Assembly: GCF_030151085.1 (NCBI RefSeq)
Contig: NZ_JASLER010000086.1
Span: forward strand, 1-64,000
Length of the DNA stretch: 64,000 nucleotides
Direction: 5' to 3'
Source of the DNA: Bacteroides sp.
GTDB lineage: Bacteria; Bacteroidota; Bacteroidia; Bacteroidales; Bacteroidaceae
Shown here: positions 18,753 through 26,811 of the stretch, one piece after another
Layout of the letters: each line of letters starts with the position of its first letter
Position numbering within the stretch: the stretch's first letter is position 1
Translations under genes and position numbers: made by a program
Notes under the pieces: model-generated
Seen by the model: only the letters and a program-made list of their open reading frames with translations
What the model was told of the DNA's origin: nothing
Database searches by the model: none

Positions 18753-19788
18753 AAGTCCCGCTTTCCAAAATGCTCACGATGGAGAACAAGGTAAAACAAA
18801 TGCCTCCCAAGCCTGCAAGTACACGTGCCGGTACGAAGTAAGCATCCTGCAAACTTGCCATCTCGAACAAGAAGGCAGAGAGGAATAAGCAGATCAGCGC
18901 TGTGAAGATCGGAATCAGCGGTATACGGTTGGCTAGATCAAAGGTATTTCGCCAAATAGCTGCCAGCAAGATTACTTTACTGGAAATACTATAACATACT
19001 AATCCCAGACCTATCATGATATATCCTGTTGATGATAGGGCGGGATTACTGTTTGTTAATATCAAAAGTCCCCACACGATGCTGATACTGCCCATTATCA
19101 AAACAAGGGACGGCCACCACTTCTTTTCAGATTTCATGTAGTTGTTACGTATCTGCCGACCGATGGTTGCAACCAATGCCACCAAACTGCTGCATATACA
19201 AGCAAGTCCTGCCATTACATGTCCTGCTACATAATAAGCATTGTGCTTGTCGCTTTGAGACAATAGCCAGAAAGTCCATATCCATGCAACTAAAGCGATA
19301 ATGGTTGCAACTGCTATCATGACTTTTCCTTGTATTGCATTGAAAGCTTTGTCAGGAAGGTCATGGTCATTCCTTTTGGAGTTAGCAGGGATAAGGGTGA
19401 AGCGCGTAGATGCAGTGGCTGTAGTAGCTACACATGCTGTGATAAGACCTACGCCGCAAATAACATGGCCAGCTACGAAATGGCTTGCATTTGTAGCACT
19501 ATCCATGTATTCCCAACCGCAAATGAAGGTCAGAACTGCAGCCAGATAGCCTATAATCGGCAAGGTATATTTGGCAACTCGATTGTATGTATGGATAATT
19601 TGCCTGATGATTGTTGCTGCTGTAGCATATAGGGCAATACAGATCATCCCTAAAGAAAAAACTACCGGACCGGCAACGAATTTAGCAGAGTCTGCTCCCT
19701 CATGGAGTATAAAGGCTCCGTAACCAAAGCAAAAGAGGGCCATCAACAAGGGTATGGCCCTGAAAAGAACACTGATACCGTAATTCAT
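18745..19788 (-). CDS. YhiM-like inner membrane protein (DUF2776)
   Basis: A 347-residue multi-pass membrane protein, about ten helices. It closely resembles E. coli YhiM (DUF2776 family) as I remember that sequence: FVAGHVICGVGLI and YVAGHVMAGLACI repeat the family's FVAGHV pattern, and LANRIPLIPIFTALICLF and CFTLFSIVSILE match near the C-terminus. YhiM has been linked to acid resistance in E. coli; whether that applies here is unknown. The gene begins 95 bp downstream of pdxH on the same strand, so co-transcription is possible. Its 3' end overlaps pgl by 8 bp. Confidence 0.8.
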   Translation of the reverse strand: MNYGISVLFRAIPLLMALFCFGYGAFILHEGADSAKFVAGPVVFSLGMICIALYATAATIIRQIIHTYNRVAKYTLPIIGYLAAVLTFICGWEYMDSATNASHFVAGHVICGVGLITACVATTATASTRFTLIPANSKRNDHDLPDKAFNAIQGKVMIAVATIIALVAWIWTFWLLSQSDKHNAYYVAGHVMAGLACICSSLVALVATIGRQIRNNYMKSEKKWWPSLVLIMGSISIVWGLLILTNSNPALSSTGYIMIGLGLVCYSISSKVILLAAIWRNTFDLANRIPLIPIFTALICLFLSAFLFEMASLQDAYFVPARVLAGLGGICFTLFSIVSILESGTSK

Positions 19789-19883
19789 AACTGTTGTTTT
19801 TAGAGTTTCCTCTTTAACAGCATTTTTTGTGGTTTGTTTTTCCTTTTAATATTTATTTATGGCTGATAACAATCAGGTTTTTA

Positions 19884-20528
19884 TTAGGGGGCCAGTCTTT
19901 CTTTTTTCCAGTTGTCATCTTTCTCAAGAGTATATAAAAAACGGTCGTGTAGCCTGCTCTCCCGGCCTTGCCAGAATTCAAAACGGGTAGGGGTGACTGT
20001 AAATCCTCCCCAGTTATCAGGACGTTTGATGGTTTGTCCCGCCCATTTAGCTGCCTCAAAAGCAAAGGCGCGCATAATCTCCATGCGGCTACCGATAACA
20101 TGGCTTTGGGGTGAAATTCTAGCTCCGATCTTACTTTTGTAAGGTCTGGTTGCAAAGTAGGCATCGGACTCTTCCGGAGAACATTTTACAGCCTTTCCTT
20201 CAATATGTATCTGTCTTTCCAACTTATGCCATACAAAAGATAAAGAGATATACGGATTGTCTGCTAGTTGTTGACCTTTTCGGCTTTCATAATTCGTAAA
20301 GAAGATAATTTTTCCATTTTCAACCCCTTTCAGCAGTACCGTTCGTGTAGAGGGGTGACCGTCTGCCGAAACGGTGGCTACAATCATAGCGGTAGGTTCT
20401 TCTTCACCACTATGCAGTGCATCGTCCAACCAATGTTGAAATTGCTCAAAAGGATTATTGCTTAGGTTTTCTTTAGTCAGTTTGTTTTTCTTGTATTCTC
20501 TTCTTATATCAGATAGTTGACTTTCCAT
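19884..20528 (-). CDS. pdxH: Pyridoxamine 5'-phosphate oxidase
   Basis: A 214-residue FMN-dependent oxidase that converts pyridoxamine or pyridoxine 5'-phosphate to pyridoxal 5'-phosphate. Motifs: MIVATVSADGHPSTRTVLLKG near residue 50, FFTNYESRKGQQL, SFVWHKLERQIHIEG, and the C-terminal WGGFTVTPTRFEFWQGRESRLHDR with the typical RLxxR. Length is normal. It starts 12 bp after the SRAP gene, so it looks like the last gene of an SOS-type operon, an unusual place for a vitamin gene. Confidence 0.95.
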   Translation of the reverse strand: MESQLSDIRREYKKNKLTKENLSNNPFEQFQHWLDDALHSGEEEPTAMIVATVSADGHPSTRTVLLKGVENGKIIFFTNYESRKGQQLADNPYISLSFVWHKLERQIHIEGKAVKCSPEESDAYFATRPYKSKIGARISPQSHVIGSRMEIMRAFAFEAAKWAGQTIKRPDNWGGFTVTPTRFEFWQGRESRLHDRFLYTLEKDDNWKKERLAP

Positions 20529-20540
20529 ATTATGTAGGTT

Positions 20541-21239
20541 TTAAGCATGTTCAAGTATCGTTTTATCCGTGGATGCTTTCTTTATAAAGTCATTCTCAAT
20601 AACATACGCATCCATTAACTCTGCATTGTAGGGCTTTAATAATACAGATATTTCGTTTTTTGAAAGAGTGGGTTCCAACCATTTCTCTTCATTTTCTTTT
20701 GAAAGTATAGCTGGCATCCGATGCTTGGTATTGTGTATATAATCGGTGAGAGGATTGGTATCGGTGGTTATGATAGAAAACGTAGAATGCTCCGTACCGG
20801 TTTCTTTATCTAGCCAAGTGTCGTATATCCCGGCCATTGAAAAGATTTCCTCATCTTTTAAATAAATGTAGTAGGGGATTTTCTTACCTCCTTCGTGGTG
20901 CCATTCAAAATATCCTGTACTAGGTACGATGCAACGTTTCTTCATGATAGGTTCGCGGAAAGAAGGTTTCTCAAAAATGGTGTCAGCTCGTGCGTTGAGA
21001 GTCATTCCCCGTATTTCATCGGCATCTTCTTCGGTTTTTATCCAAAAAGGAATAAGTCCCCAATTAAAAACTTGCACTTCGTCCGAAGTGGTGATGATAG
21101 GGTATTTAGGGAAATTGAAAGCATTTACGTGATATTGTTCATTGATGATGTCTTGGGCAATTTCTATAATATCTGATTTGCGACCATAGCGGGCAGCTAG
21201 TTTTATTGCTTTTGCCGACATAGAATTATGGAAACACAT
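20541..21239 (-). CDS. SRAP (YedK/HMCES) abasic-site crosslinking protein
   Basis: A 232-residue protein of the SOS response-associated peptidase family, which forms a covalent adduct with abasic sites in single-stranded DNA through the N-terminal cysteine exposed when Met1 is removed. This fixes the start: the ATG at 21239 gives Met-Cys-Phe-His, whereas the upstream in-frame ATG at 21251 would bury the cysteine. Other family motifs are TLNARADTIFEKPSF, GYFEWHHEGGKKIPYYI and HRMPAIL. It begins 2 bp after the stop codon of umuC, so the two are translationally linked. Role: protecting replication forks, in keeping with the adjacent lesion-bypass polymerase. Confidence 0.94.
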   Translation of the reverse strand: MCFHNSMSAKAIKLAARYGRKSDIIEIAQDIINEQYHVNAFNFPKYPIITTSDEVQVFNWGLIPFWIKTEEDADEIRGMTLNARADTIFEKPSFREPIMKKRCIVPSTGYFEWHHEGGKKIPYYIYLKDEEIFSMAGIYDTWLDKETGTEHSTFSIITTDTNPLTDYIHNTKHRMPAILSKENEEKWLEPTLSKNEISVLLKPYNAELMDAYVIENDFIKKASTDKTILEHA

Positions 21240-21241
21240 AC

Positions 21242-22495
21242 TTATTTGCAATTAATAGTTATTACTTCATTGATATCAGTAGTATAACGTTGGGAGAGCT
21301 GTTCTTGTTTAAGTTTCCACTCTCTTCCATTCCCTTGTACGGCTAATTTTACATTACTGAGATATTTGCCGTTTATCCGGTCGATAGACTGCATCAGTCT
21401 TTCCCGTTTATTCCGGTCGATGGTATCGAAAAGGTTTTGTTGCACACCTTCAGTGGCTATTTCGGTAATGATAACGCCTGCTTTCTTATATTGGTATCCT
21501 TGCATGAATATATTATTGAGCCCCGCTAGTGCATGGTGTACAATTTCTAAAGTATCATTCGTGGGTACCGGCAACTTGATAACTGTATTTTTCCAGTATT
21601 GCGGTAGATCTTCCCTGAAGTTATTGGTATGAATGAACACCAAGAGTGACGTTGCGTAGGATTTTTGAAGTCGAAGTTTTTTAGCACATGTAGACGCATG
21701 CGTGGCAACTGCTTCGGACATTGTAGTAATATCTTCAACCATCTTGCCGAAGCTGCGTGAGGTACAAATTTGTTTCTTGGTTGGTGGTATGGCTTCCATA
21801 TCGATGCATGATAATCCTCGTAATTCTTTCCAGGTGCGTTCACCTACTACTGTCATGTACTTTCGTACCCATGAGCCGGGTAGTTGTGTGAAATCGTATG
21901 CAGTCTTCACCCCTTGCTTTTCCAGTTTGGCTGCTTGTTTACGACCAATTCCCCAAACGTCACCAATTTCCGTGAGCAGTAATGCTTTGGTCTGCTTTTC
22001 TTCTGTATCAATGATGCAGACGCGATGATAGGCAGGATATTTCTTTGCAAATTTATTGGCAATTTTGGCTAAGGTCTTGGTTGGAGCTATTCCTAAACTC
22101 ACAGGAATTCCAGTGCTGCGGATAATGCGGTTTACAAGATCGTTTCCGAATGCTTGTAAGCTTCTGATACCATCCAAATTGAGAAATGCTTCATCTATAG
22201 AATAGATTTCAAGTTCAGGAGTCTGTTCTGCGAGTATTGTCATGACTCGTGAAGACATATCTCCATATAAGGTGTAGTTTGAGGAGAAGACGGTAATATT
22301 ATGTTCCTTTATATCTTGCTTGATTTGATAGGCAGGCACCCCCATCTTTATACCTAATGTTTTTGCCTCGTTACTTCGTGCAATCACACAACCATCGTTA
22401 TTGGATAATACAATGATGGGCTTTCCATTCAATGACGGATTGAACACCCGTTCACATGAAGCGTAGAAGTTATTGCAGTCCATTAATCCGAACAT
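21242..22495 (-). CDS. umuC: Y-family translesion DNA polymerase (UmuC)
   Basis: A 417-residue error-prone polymerase. The catalytic carboxylates are visible in LMDCNNFYASCERVF (Asp6) and SIDEAFLNL (Asp101, Glu102). Helix-hairpin-helix and little-finger regions follow, and the end resembles the DUF4113 tail of UmuC proteins. It overlaps umuD by one base (TAATG), so translation is coupled. With the UmuD peptidase it should form a Pol V-like complex induced on DNA damage. Confidence 0.95.
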   Translation of the reverse strand: MFGLMDCNNFYASCERVFNPSLNGKPIIVLSNNDGCVIARSNEAKTLGIKMGVPAYQIKQDIKEHNITVFSSNYTLYGDMSSRVMTILAEQTPELEIYSIDEAFLNLDGIRSLQAFGNDLVNRIIRSTGIPVSLGIAPTKTLAKIANKFAKKYPAYHRVCIIDTEEKQTKALLLTEIGDVWGIGRKQAAKLEKQGVKTAYDFTQLPGSWVRKYMTVVGERTWKELRGLSCIDMEAIPPTKKQICTSRSFGKMVEDITTMSEAVATHASTCAKKLRLQKSYATSLLVFIHTNNFREDLPQYWKNTVIKLPVPTNDTLEIVHHALAGLNNIFMQGYQYKKAGVIITEIATEGVQQNLFDTIDRNKRERLMQSIDRINGKYLSNVKLAVQGNGREWKLKQEQLSQRYTTDINEVITINCK

Positions 22496-22935
22496 TATCT
22501 TTTCCTCCGGTTCTTTTTAATTGTATAAGTGACAATCCCCCATACTATGAATTCATTGTCCTTGGTTACTTTTATCAGGGGATAGTCCGGATTAGATGGA
22601 ACAAGCCATGCTGCATCCGTTTCCAATCGTACGCGTTTTACTGTGAATTCCCCGTCAATGAAACACACAGCTAAATCATCATCCTGCAATTCGAGAGACT
22701 TGTCTATGACAAGAATATCGCCTTCTTCAATGCCTTCGTCCCTCATCGAGTCACCAACAACACGTCCATAAAATGTACTTGCCGGATGCCTGATGAGTTC
22801 CTTGTTCAAGTCAATAGCCTGCTCCATGTAATCCTGCGCTGGGCTTGGAAACCCTGCGCGAATCCCTTCGTCTGCATACTGCAACGGGAGACTGGTTGAC
22901 ACATCTATACTATGTATTTCAATGTTCTTTTTCAT
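22495..22935 (-). CDS. umuD: UmuD-type self-cleaving peptidase (S24)
   Basis: A 146-residue partner of UmuC. The S24 catalytic dyad is Ser63 (in GDSMRDEGI) and Lys100 (in FTVKRV). The likely self-cleavage site is Ala27-Gly28 in RAGFPSPAQDY, so spacing matches E. coli UmuD (24/60/97) shifted by three. It lacks the DNA-binding domain of LexA. It heads umuD-umuC-SRAP-pdxH. I see no certain SOS operator upstream; a near -7 element TTTCTTTG lies at 22946-22953 on the minus strand. Confidence 0.94.
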   Translation of the reverse strand: MKKNIEIHSIDVSTSLPLQYADEGIRAGFPSPAQDYMEQAIDLNKELIRHPASTFYGRVVGDSMRDEGIEEGDILVIDKSLELQDDDLAVCFIDGEFTVKRVRLETDAAWLVPSNPDYPLIKVTKDNEFIVWGIVTYTIKKNRRKR

Positions 22936-23022
22936 GGTAAAGGAACAAAGAAAAACATATTCTGCTTAGCTAATTTGGATTTTTTATGGAAGAAAAGGGT
23001 TCATTTCCTTTAAGTTACTTAT

Positions 23023-23520
23023 TCAGAATCCATAAGCACAATGAATTCCTATCATGAAATGTGTGTCATGTTTGCTCCATGAATAATCTATAGCAGGCCC
23101 TAAATGGAAATGTTCCAAATGGATTAAGTCGTAGCCTAGTTCAAAATGAGTGGAAAATTGGGCTTTACTTTTATGCTCGTGTTCGGCTTCATGATCAGCT
23201 TCATGGTTATGCTTGAAGAAGGTGATGCCAGGCATAACTGCTATATTTAGTCGGTCTAGAATTTCATATTTCCCTCCTGCACTTATAGTCCAATGGGAAC
23301 CGTGGGCGTTTACTTGTTCCAAACTACCACCGAGAGCCCAGGGACTATGATCTCCAAGAGTACGAAAATAATGTGCATGTATTCCAAATCCCCAGTTATG
23401 GTGTGAAGGGGAGTAGGTTGCTCCGGGACTGATGCCTATTTCGTTTCGGGCATGGTGGTGCTCTTGAGCAACTATGTAGATAGGTAATATTAAGAATATT
23501 AGAAAGAGGTTGATTCTCAT
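23023..23520 (-). CDS. Histidine-rich outer membrane beta-barrel protein
   Basis: A 165-residue protein, unrecognised at family level. From the ATG at 23520 it has a clear signal peptide (MRINLFLIFLILPIYIVAQ); an upstream in-frame ATG at 23553 would add 11 residues that spoil it. The mature part starts EHHHARNE and has many histidines, including the loop HNHEADHEAEHEHKSK. Alternating aromatic strands and a final YGF suggest a small eight-stranded barrel. Histidine and acidic clusters suggest binding of Zn, Ni or Cu, but no metal genes are adjacent. It stands alone between umuD and the methyltransferase gene. Confidence 0.75.
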   Translation of the reverse strand: MRINLFLIFLILPIYIVAQEHHHARNEIGISPGATYSPSHHNWGFGIHAHYFRTLGDHSPWALGGSLEQVNAHGSHWTISAGGKYEILDRLNIAVMPGITFFKHNHEADHEAEHEHKSKAQFSTHFELGYDLIHLEHFHLGPAIDYSWSKHDTHFMIGIHCAYGF

Positions 23521-23646
23521 GGACGAGAAAAGATATCTATAGCTGAAATACATATTTAATATGATTAGTGGTTAATACTATGATTATTGATAATATAACA
23601 TTGAGAAAGCTATTCTTGTTTAACTCGGCTTTCGATTGCTTTTTAT

Positions 23647-23654
23647 TACCTTTG
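23647..23654 (+). promoter_or_regulatory. -7 element of the TrmH-type gene
   Basis: TACCTTTG matches TAnnTTTG and gives a leader of about 60 nt. No clear -33 TTTG is seen. Confidence 0.4.
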
Positions 23655-23719
23655 TGGACGAATAAGGCTTATAACTATGCAGTTGAAGTTATGTAGAATC
23701 CGAAAATAGAAAGAATAAT

Positions 23720-24523
23720 ATGCCAATAATCGAAATATCATCCCTGGATCATCCCGGAGTAGAGGTATTCAGTACCCTTACCGAAGCTCAGTTACGCAAT
23801 CGCCTTGAGCCCGAAAAGGGACTTTTTATTGCAGAAAGTCCTAAAGTTATCAAAGTTGCTTTGGATGCTGGCTATGAGCCTTTAGCTCTTTTGTGTGAGC
23901 AGAGGCACATCACCGGTGATGCTGCCGAGATTATTGAACGCTGTGGTGATATGCCGGTTTATACGGGCAGTAGAGAGTTGCTTGCTAGTTTGACCGGATA
24001 TGTTTTGACACGTGGCGTTCTTTGTGCTATGCGTCTCCCTGCTCCGCGAAGCATAGAGGAAGTATGCCAAAAAGCCCGGCGTATCGTGCTTATCGATGGA
24101 GTGGCAGACACTACCAATATCGGTGCTATTTTCCGTTCAGCTGCTGCCCTTGGTATAGATGGCGTGCTGCTGACGCGTAACTCTTGTAGTCCGTTGAATC
24201 GGCGTGCAATCAGGGTATCTATGGGTTCGGTCTTTCTTGTCCCATGGACGTGGTTGGACGGATCCCTCAGTGATTTGGGTAAGTATGGTTTCCGTACGGT
24301 TGCCATGGCACTTACGGACAATTCCATCTCCATTGACGATCCTATTTTAGCAGCCGAACCTAAGTTAGCTATTGTGATGGGTACTGAAGGTGATGGCCTT
24401 TCAGATAAAACGATTGCTGATGCAGATTATGTCGTTCGTATTCCGATGTCCCACGGTGTCGATTCACTCAATGTTGCAGCCGCATCTGCTATCGCTTTTT
24501 GGCAACTTCGTGCTAAGGATTAG
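23720..24523 (+). CDS. TrmH/SpoU-family RNA methyltransferase
   Basis: A 267-residue SAM-dependent RNA 2'-O-methyltransferase with a SPOUT knot. An N-terminal substrate-binding region (about 1-100) precedes the catalytic domain. Its three motifs are visible: DTTNIGAIFRSAAALGIDGV, VMGTEGDGLS, and RIPMSHGVDSLNVAAASAI. The target may be rRNA or tRNA; sequence alone does not say which. It is followed by intergenic array B, with no classical terminator before it. Confidence 0.9.
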   Translation: MPIIEISSLDHPGVEVFSTLTEAQLRNRLEPEKGLFIAESPKVIKVALDAGYEPLALLCEQRHITGDAAEIIERCGDMPVYTGSRELLASLTGYVLTRGVLCAMRLPAPRSIEEVCQKARRIVLIDGVADTTNIGAIFRSAAALGIDGVLLTRNSCSPLNRRAIRVSMGSVFLVPWTWLDGSLSDLGKYGFRTVAMALTDNSISIDDPILAAEPKLAIVMGTEGDGLSDKTIADADYVVRIPMSHGVDSLNVAAASAIAFWQLRAKD

Positions 24524-24544
24524 TATATTCTGGGGATGCTTTTG

Positions 24545-24694
24545 AAATGCCGCATGTTTGCTCTCCCAATGCCACACTTTAACATCCCCAATGCCACACT
24601 TTAGCTCCCTAAATGCCACATCTCAGCAGATGAAATGACTGGCATTTGTCTTGAAAACCCCTGTGTCTTTGGCGAAAAGCCCCGGCATTAATCG
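24545..24694. repeat. 22-bp-period intergenic array B
   Basis: Seven units start at 24545, 24568, 24590, 24611, 24633, 24654 and 24675, each 21-23 bp. Typical boxes are AAATGCCGCATGTTT and AATGCCACACTTT (twice). The array is homologous unit by unit to 60793-60922, which lacks one of the two AATGCCACACTTT units. Confidence 0.7.
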
Positions 24695-24742
24695 TAATGA
24701 ATCTTGAGAGTTGAGACTCTGATAAATAAGTTCTAAAGAAAA

Positions 24743-24778
24743 AAGCACTTCCGATGTTCGCTTACAAAGGAAGTGCTT
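24743..24778 (-). terminator. Terminator of the LytS/LytTR gene pair
   Basis: A perfect 10-bp inverted repeat (AAGCACTTCC at 24743-24752, GGAAGTGCTT at 24769-24778) is followed on the minus strand by a run of T. It lies 164 bp downstream of the response-regulator stop. Confidence 0.7.
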
Positions 24779-24941
24779 CACACAAAAACTAAACTAGACT
24801 TAACTAAACTATTCTATTGGGGGAGTTTCACAACTCCTATCTGTTCGATGCAAAGGTAAAAAAACATCTTTTAATATGCAATAGGATTCTGTAATAAAAT
24901 CGATAGATTTATTAATTTTATCGACAGATTCCAAAATCTTA

Positions 24942-25643
24942 TTAACTCCTTTTGTCTAAAAACTCCTGAAATGCCTGTTTGTAGCTGTCACTTATCGGAA
25001 TATAATTCTTGCCAAAAACAATACGTCCACGGTCAATTATGCGTATTTTATCTTTCTGAACGATATAAGAACGATGTACCCGCATAAAACGTGAAGAGGG
25101 CAGAAGGTCTTCCATCGACTTCATGCTCATCAGCGATAGGATGGGCTTTGCAACATCTTCTTCGTAGATTTTGATGTAGTCTTTTAGCCCTTCTATGTAT
25201 AGGATTTTCTTTAATTCAATTTGTACAAGTTTGTAGTCACTCTTTACGAAAATACTTTGAATTTCTTCCTTGGGTTGCTGTGCTAGTTCAAACCATTGAA
25301 CAGCTTTGTTGGCAGCTTGCAGAAAATCAACGTAAGAGATGGGTTTTAACAGATAATCTAATGCATTGACTTTGTAGCCGTCTATGGCATATTGTCCAAA
25401 GGCGGTGGTGAAGATTATGCGGGTAGTAGGTGCTACCATTTTTGAAAATTCCAATCCATTCAGTTCCGGCATCTGAATATCAAGAAAGAGCAGGTCAATT
25501 TGTTTGTCCGGTAATTCTTTCATCGCTTGTACTGCACTGGAGTATTTTCCCTCCAACGTAAGGAACGGAGTTTTATTGACATAGCTTTCCATCAGGCTCA
25601 AAGCTAGAGGTTCATCATCTACGATTGCACATTTCAGATTCAT
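24942..25643 (-). CDS. LytTR-family response regulator
   Basis: A 233-residue regulator of the LytR/AlgR type. The receiver domain (1 to about 120) has the acidic pair VDDEP, phospho-acceptor Asp55 in LLFLDIQMPELNG, and lysine in YLLKPIS. A LytTR DNA-binding domain (about 135-233) includes SMKSMEDLL and MRVHRSYIV. It lies 11 bp downstream of its sensor kinase gene. It probably controls the neighbouring efflux genes and itself, which is inference from context. Confidence 0.92.
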   Translation of the reverse strand: MNLKCAIVDDEPLALSLMESYVNKTPFLTLEGKYSSAVQAMKELPDKQIDLLFLDIQMPELNGLEFSKMVAPTTRIIFTTAFGQYAIDGYKVNALDYLLKPISYVDFLQAANKAVQWFELAQQPKEEIQSIFVKSDYKLVQIELKKILYIEGLKDYIKIYEEDVAKPILSLMSMKSMEDLLPSSRFMRVHRSYIVQKDKIRIIDRGRIVFGKNYIPISDSYKQAFQEFLDKRS

Positions 25644-25654
25644 GATAATAGTGA

Positions 25655-26719
25655 TTAGAAATTAATCATTAAAATTGATTTGTATTCTTTTCCATCCTCG
25701 CTTTCTCCCTGCTGCCAGGTATATTGACCGGGATAGGTCAACTCCAAGCGTTTCCGCACCTGTTCCAGTCCAATACCGCTTCCGCTTTTATCAGTTTGGT
25801 TTTTTGGGTGGAAGCTGTTGGTTATTTCACAGCGTACCTCTCCGGGACTTTCACTGAAGCGGATGCGGATGAAACTGGGTTCGGTGGGCGAGATGCCATG
25901 CTTAAAAGCATTCTCTATGAGCGAGATGAAAATGAGCGGAGCTATTTCGGTACGGCTATTCGGATTAACATCAAACTGTGTTTCTACAGCAACATTAGAT
26001 GCCAGACGTATACGCATTAGTTCTATATAATTGCGGATAAAATCCATCTCTTTATCGAGCGAGACAAAATTCTGCTGATTATCATACAGTACATGACGAA
26101 GCAGACGACTCAATTCCTGTACGGCAGCCTGTGCTTTGTCTGCATCAAAAGCAATCAATGCATAAATATTGTTCAGTGTATTGAGCAAGAAATGTGGATT
26201 GAGCTGATTACGAAGATTTTTCAGTTCAGCTTCCGTACGACTTTTTTCGGCTTCACGACGGGCTGCGTCCATCTGTACCCAACGTCCGCTCATCTTAATA
26301 GCAGCACTTAATCCTACCGTCAGTATCATGGAAAATATATCACGCATGATAAATATCCATTTGGGAGGTCCGGGTCTTCCTCCTTTTCCTCCCGTACCTT
26401 TTACGAAATTGTGGAATGCATATTCTTGCCACAAATGCGCACCGGCAGCAATGCAGATTATCAGTACCACATTCCATAACAAATATTGCTTGATGCGTCC
26501 TTCGAACAAATAACGAGGAATCAGGAAGAAATAGTTGACATAGAATACTATAAGAAATGAGAGAGGAATTATACTGCCATGACGCAGATAATCCATCCAT
26601 GTGATGTTGAAACCACTACGACTCATCATCAGGAAAGGGAATCCGAATACGATTCCCCACCCAATGATATGCGTCAGAATTTCAACAAGGCGTGATTGAG
26701 AGTTAGGCACTTGTTTCAT
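25655..26719 (-). CDS. LytS-like sensor histidine kinase
   Basis: A 354-residue membrane kinase. Four hydrophobic helices lie in residues 15-160. A His_kinase domain follows with the phospho-acceptor histidine in LNPHFLLNTLNNIYAL, then an ATPase domain with SLIENAFKHGIS (N box) and SGIGLEQVRKRLEL. No separate periplasmic sensor domain is seen; helix 2-4 loops are short apart from a glycine/lysine-rich loop near 115. Partner of the LytTR regulator just downstream. It follows the ABC permease gene after 92 bp of hairpin-forming DNA. Confidence 0.9.
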   Translation of the reverse strand: MKQVPNSQSRLVEILTHIIGWGIVFGFPFLMMSRSGFNITWMDYLRHGSIIPLSFLIVFYVNYFFLIPRYLFEGRIKQYLLWNVVLIICIAAGAHLWQEYAFHNFVKGTGGKGGRPGPPKWIFIMRDIFSMILTVGLSAAIKMSGRWVQMDAARREAEKSRTEAELKNLRNQLNPHFLLNTLNNIYALIAFDADKAQAAVQELSRLLRHVLYDNQQNFVSLDKEMDFIRNYIELMRIRLASNVAVETQFDVNPNSRTEIAPLIFISLIENAFKHGISPTEPSFIRIRFSESPGEVRCEITNSFHPKNQTDKSGSGIGLEQVRKRLELTYPGQYTWQQGESEDGKEYKSILMINF

Positions 26720-26740
26720 ATATTACAAAGATAATTATTT

Positions 26741-26810
26741 TAGTGATTAGTGATAAGTGATTGGTGATTTGTTTATCAATGAATCACTAATCACTTATCA
26801 CTAGTCACTA
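26741..26810. repeat. 29-bp inverted repeat built of GTGATTAGT motifs
   Basis: Arms 26741-26769 and 26782-26810 are reverse complements with two mismatches over 29 bp around a 12-nt loop. Each arm is a run of (A)GTGATTAGTGAT-like steps. Similar runs occur at 11463-11490 and 13731-13745. It may act as a partial terminator or RNA-stability element between the permease and kinase genes. Confidence 0.65.
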
Positions 26811-26811
26811 T

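Noticed and set aside
26726..26733. TATCTTTG on the minus strand as promoter of the sensor kinase gene
   Set aside because: The transcript would begin at or inside the start codon, and no -33 element is present. Read-through from the permease gene is simpler.
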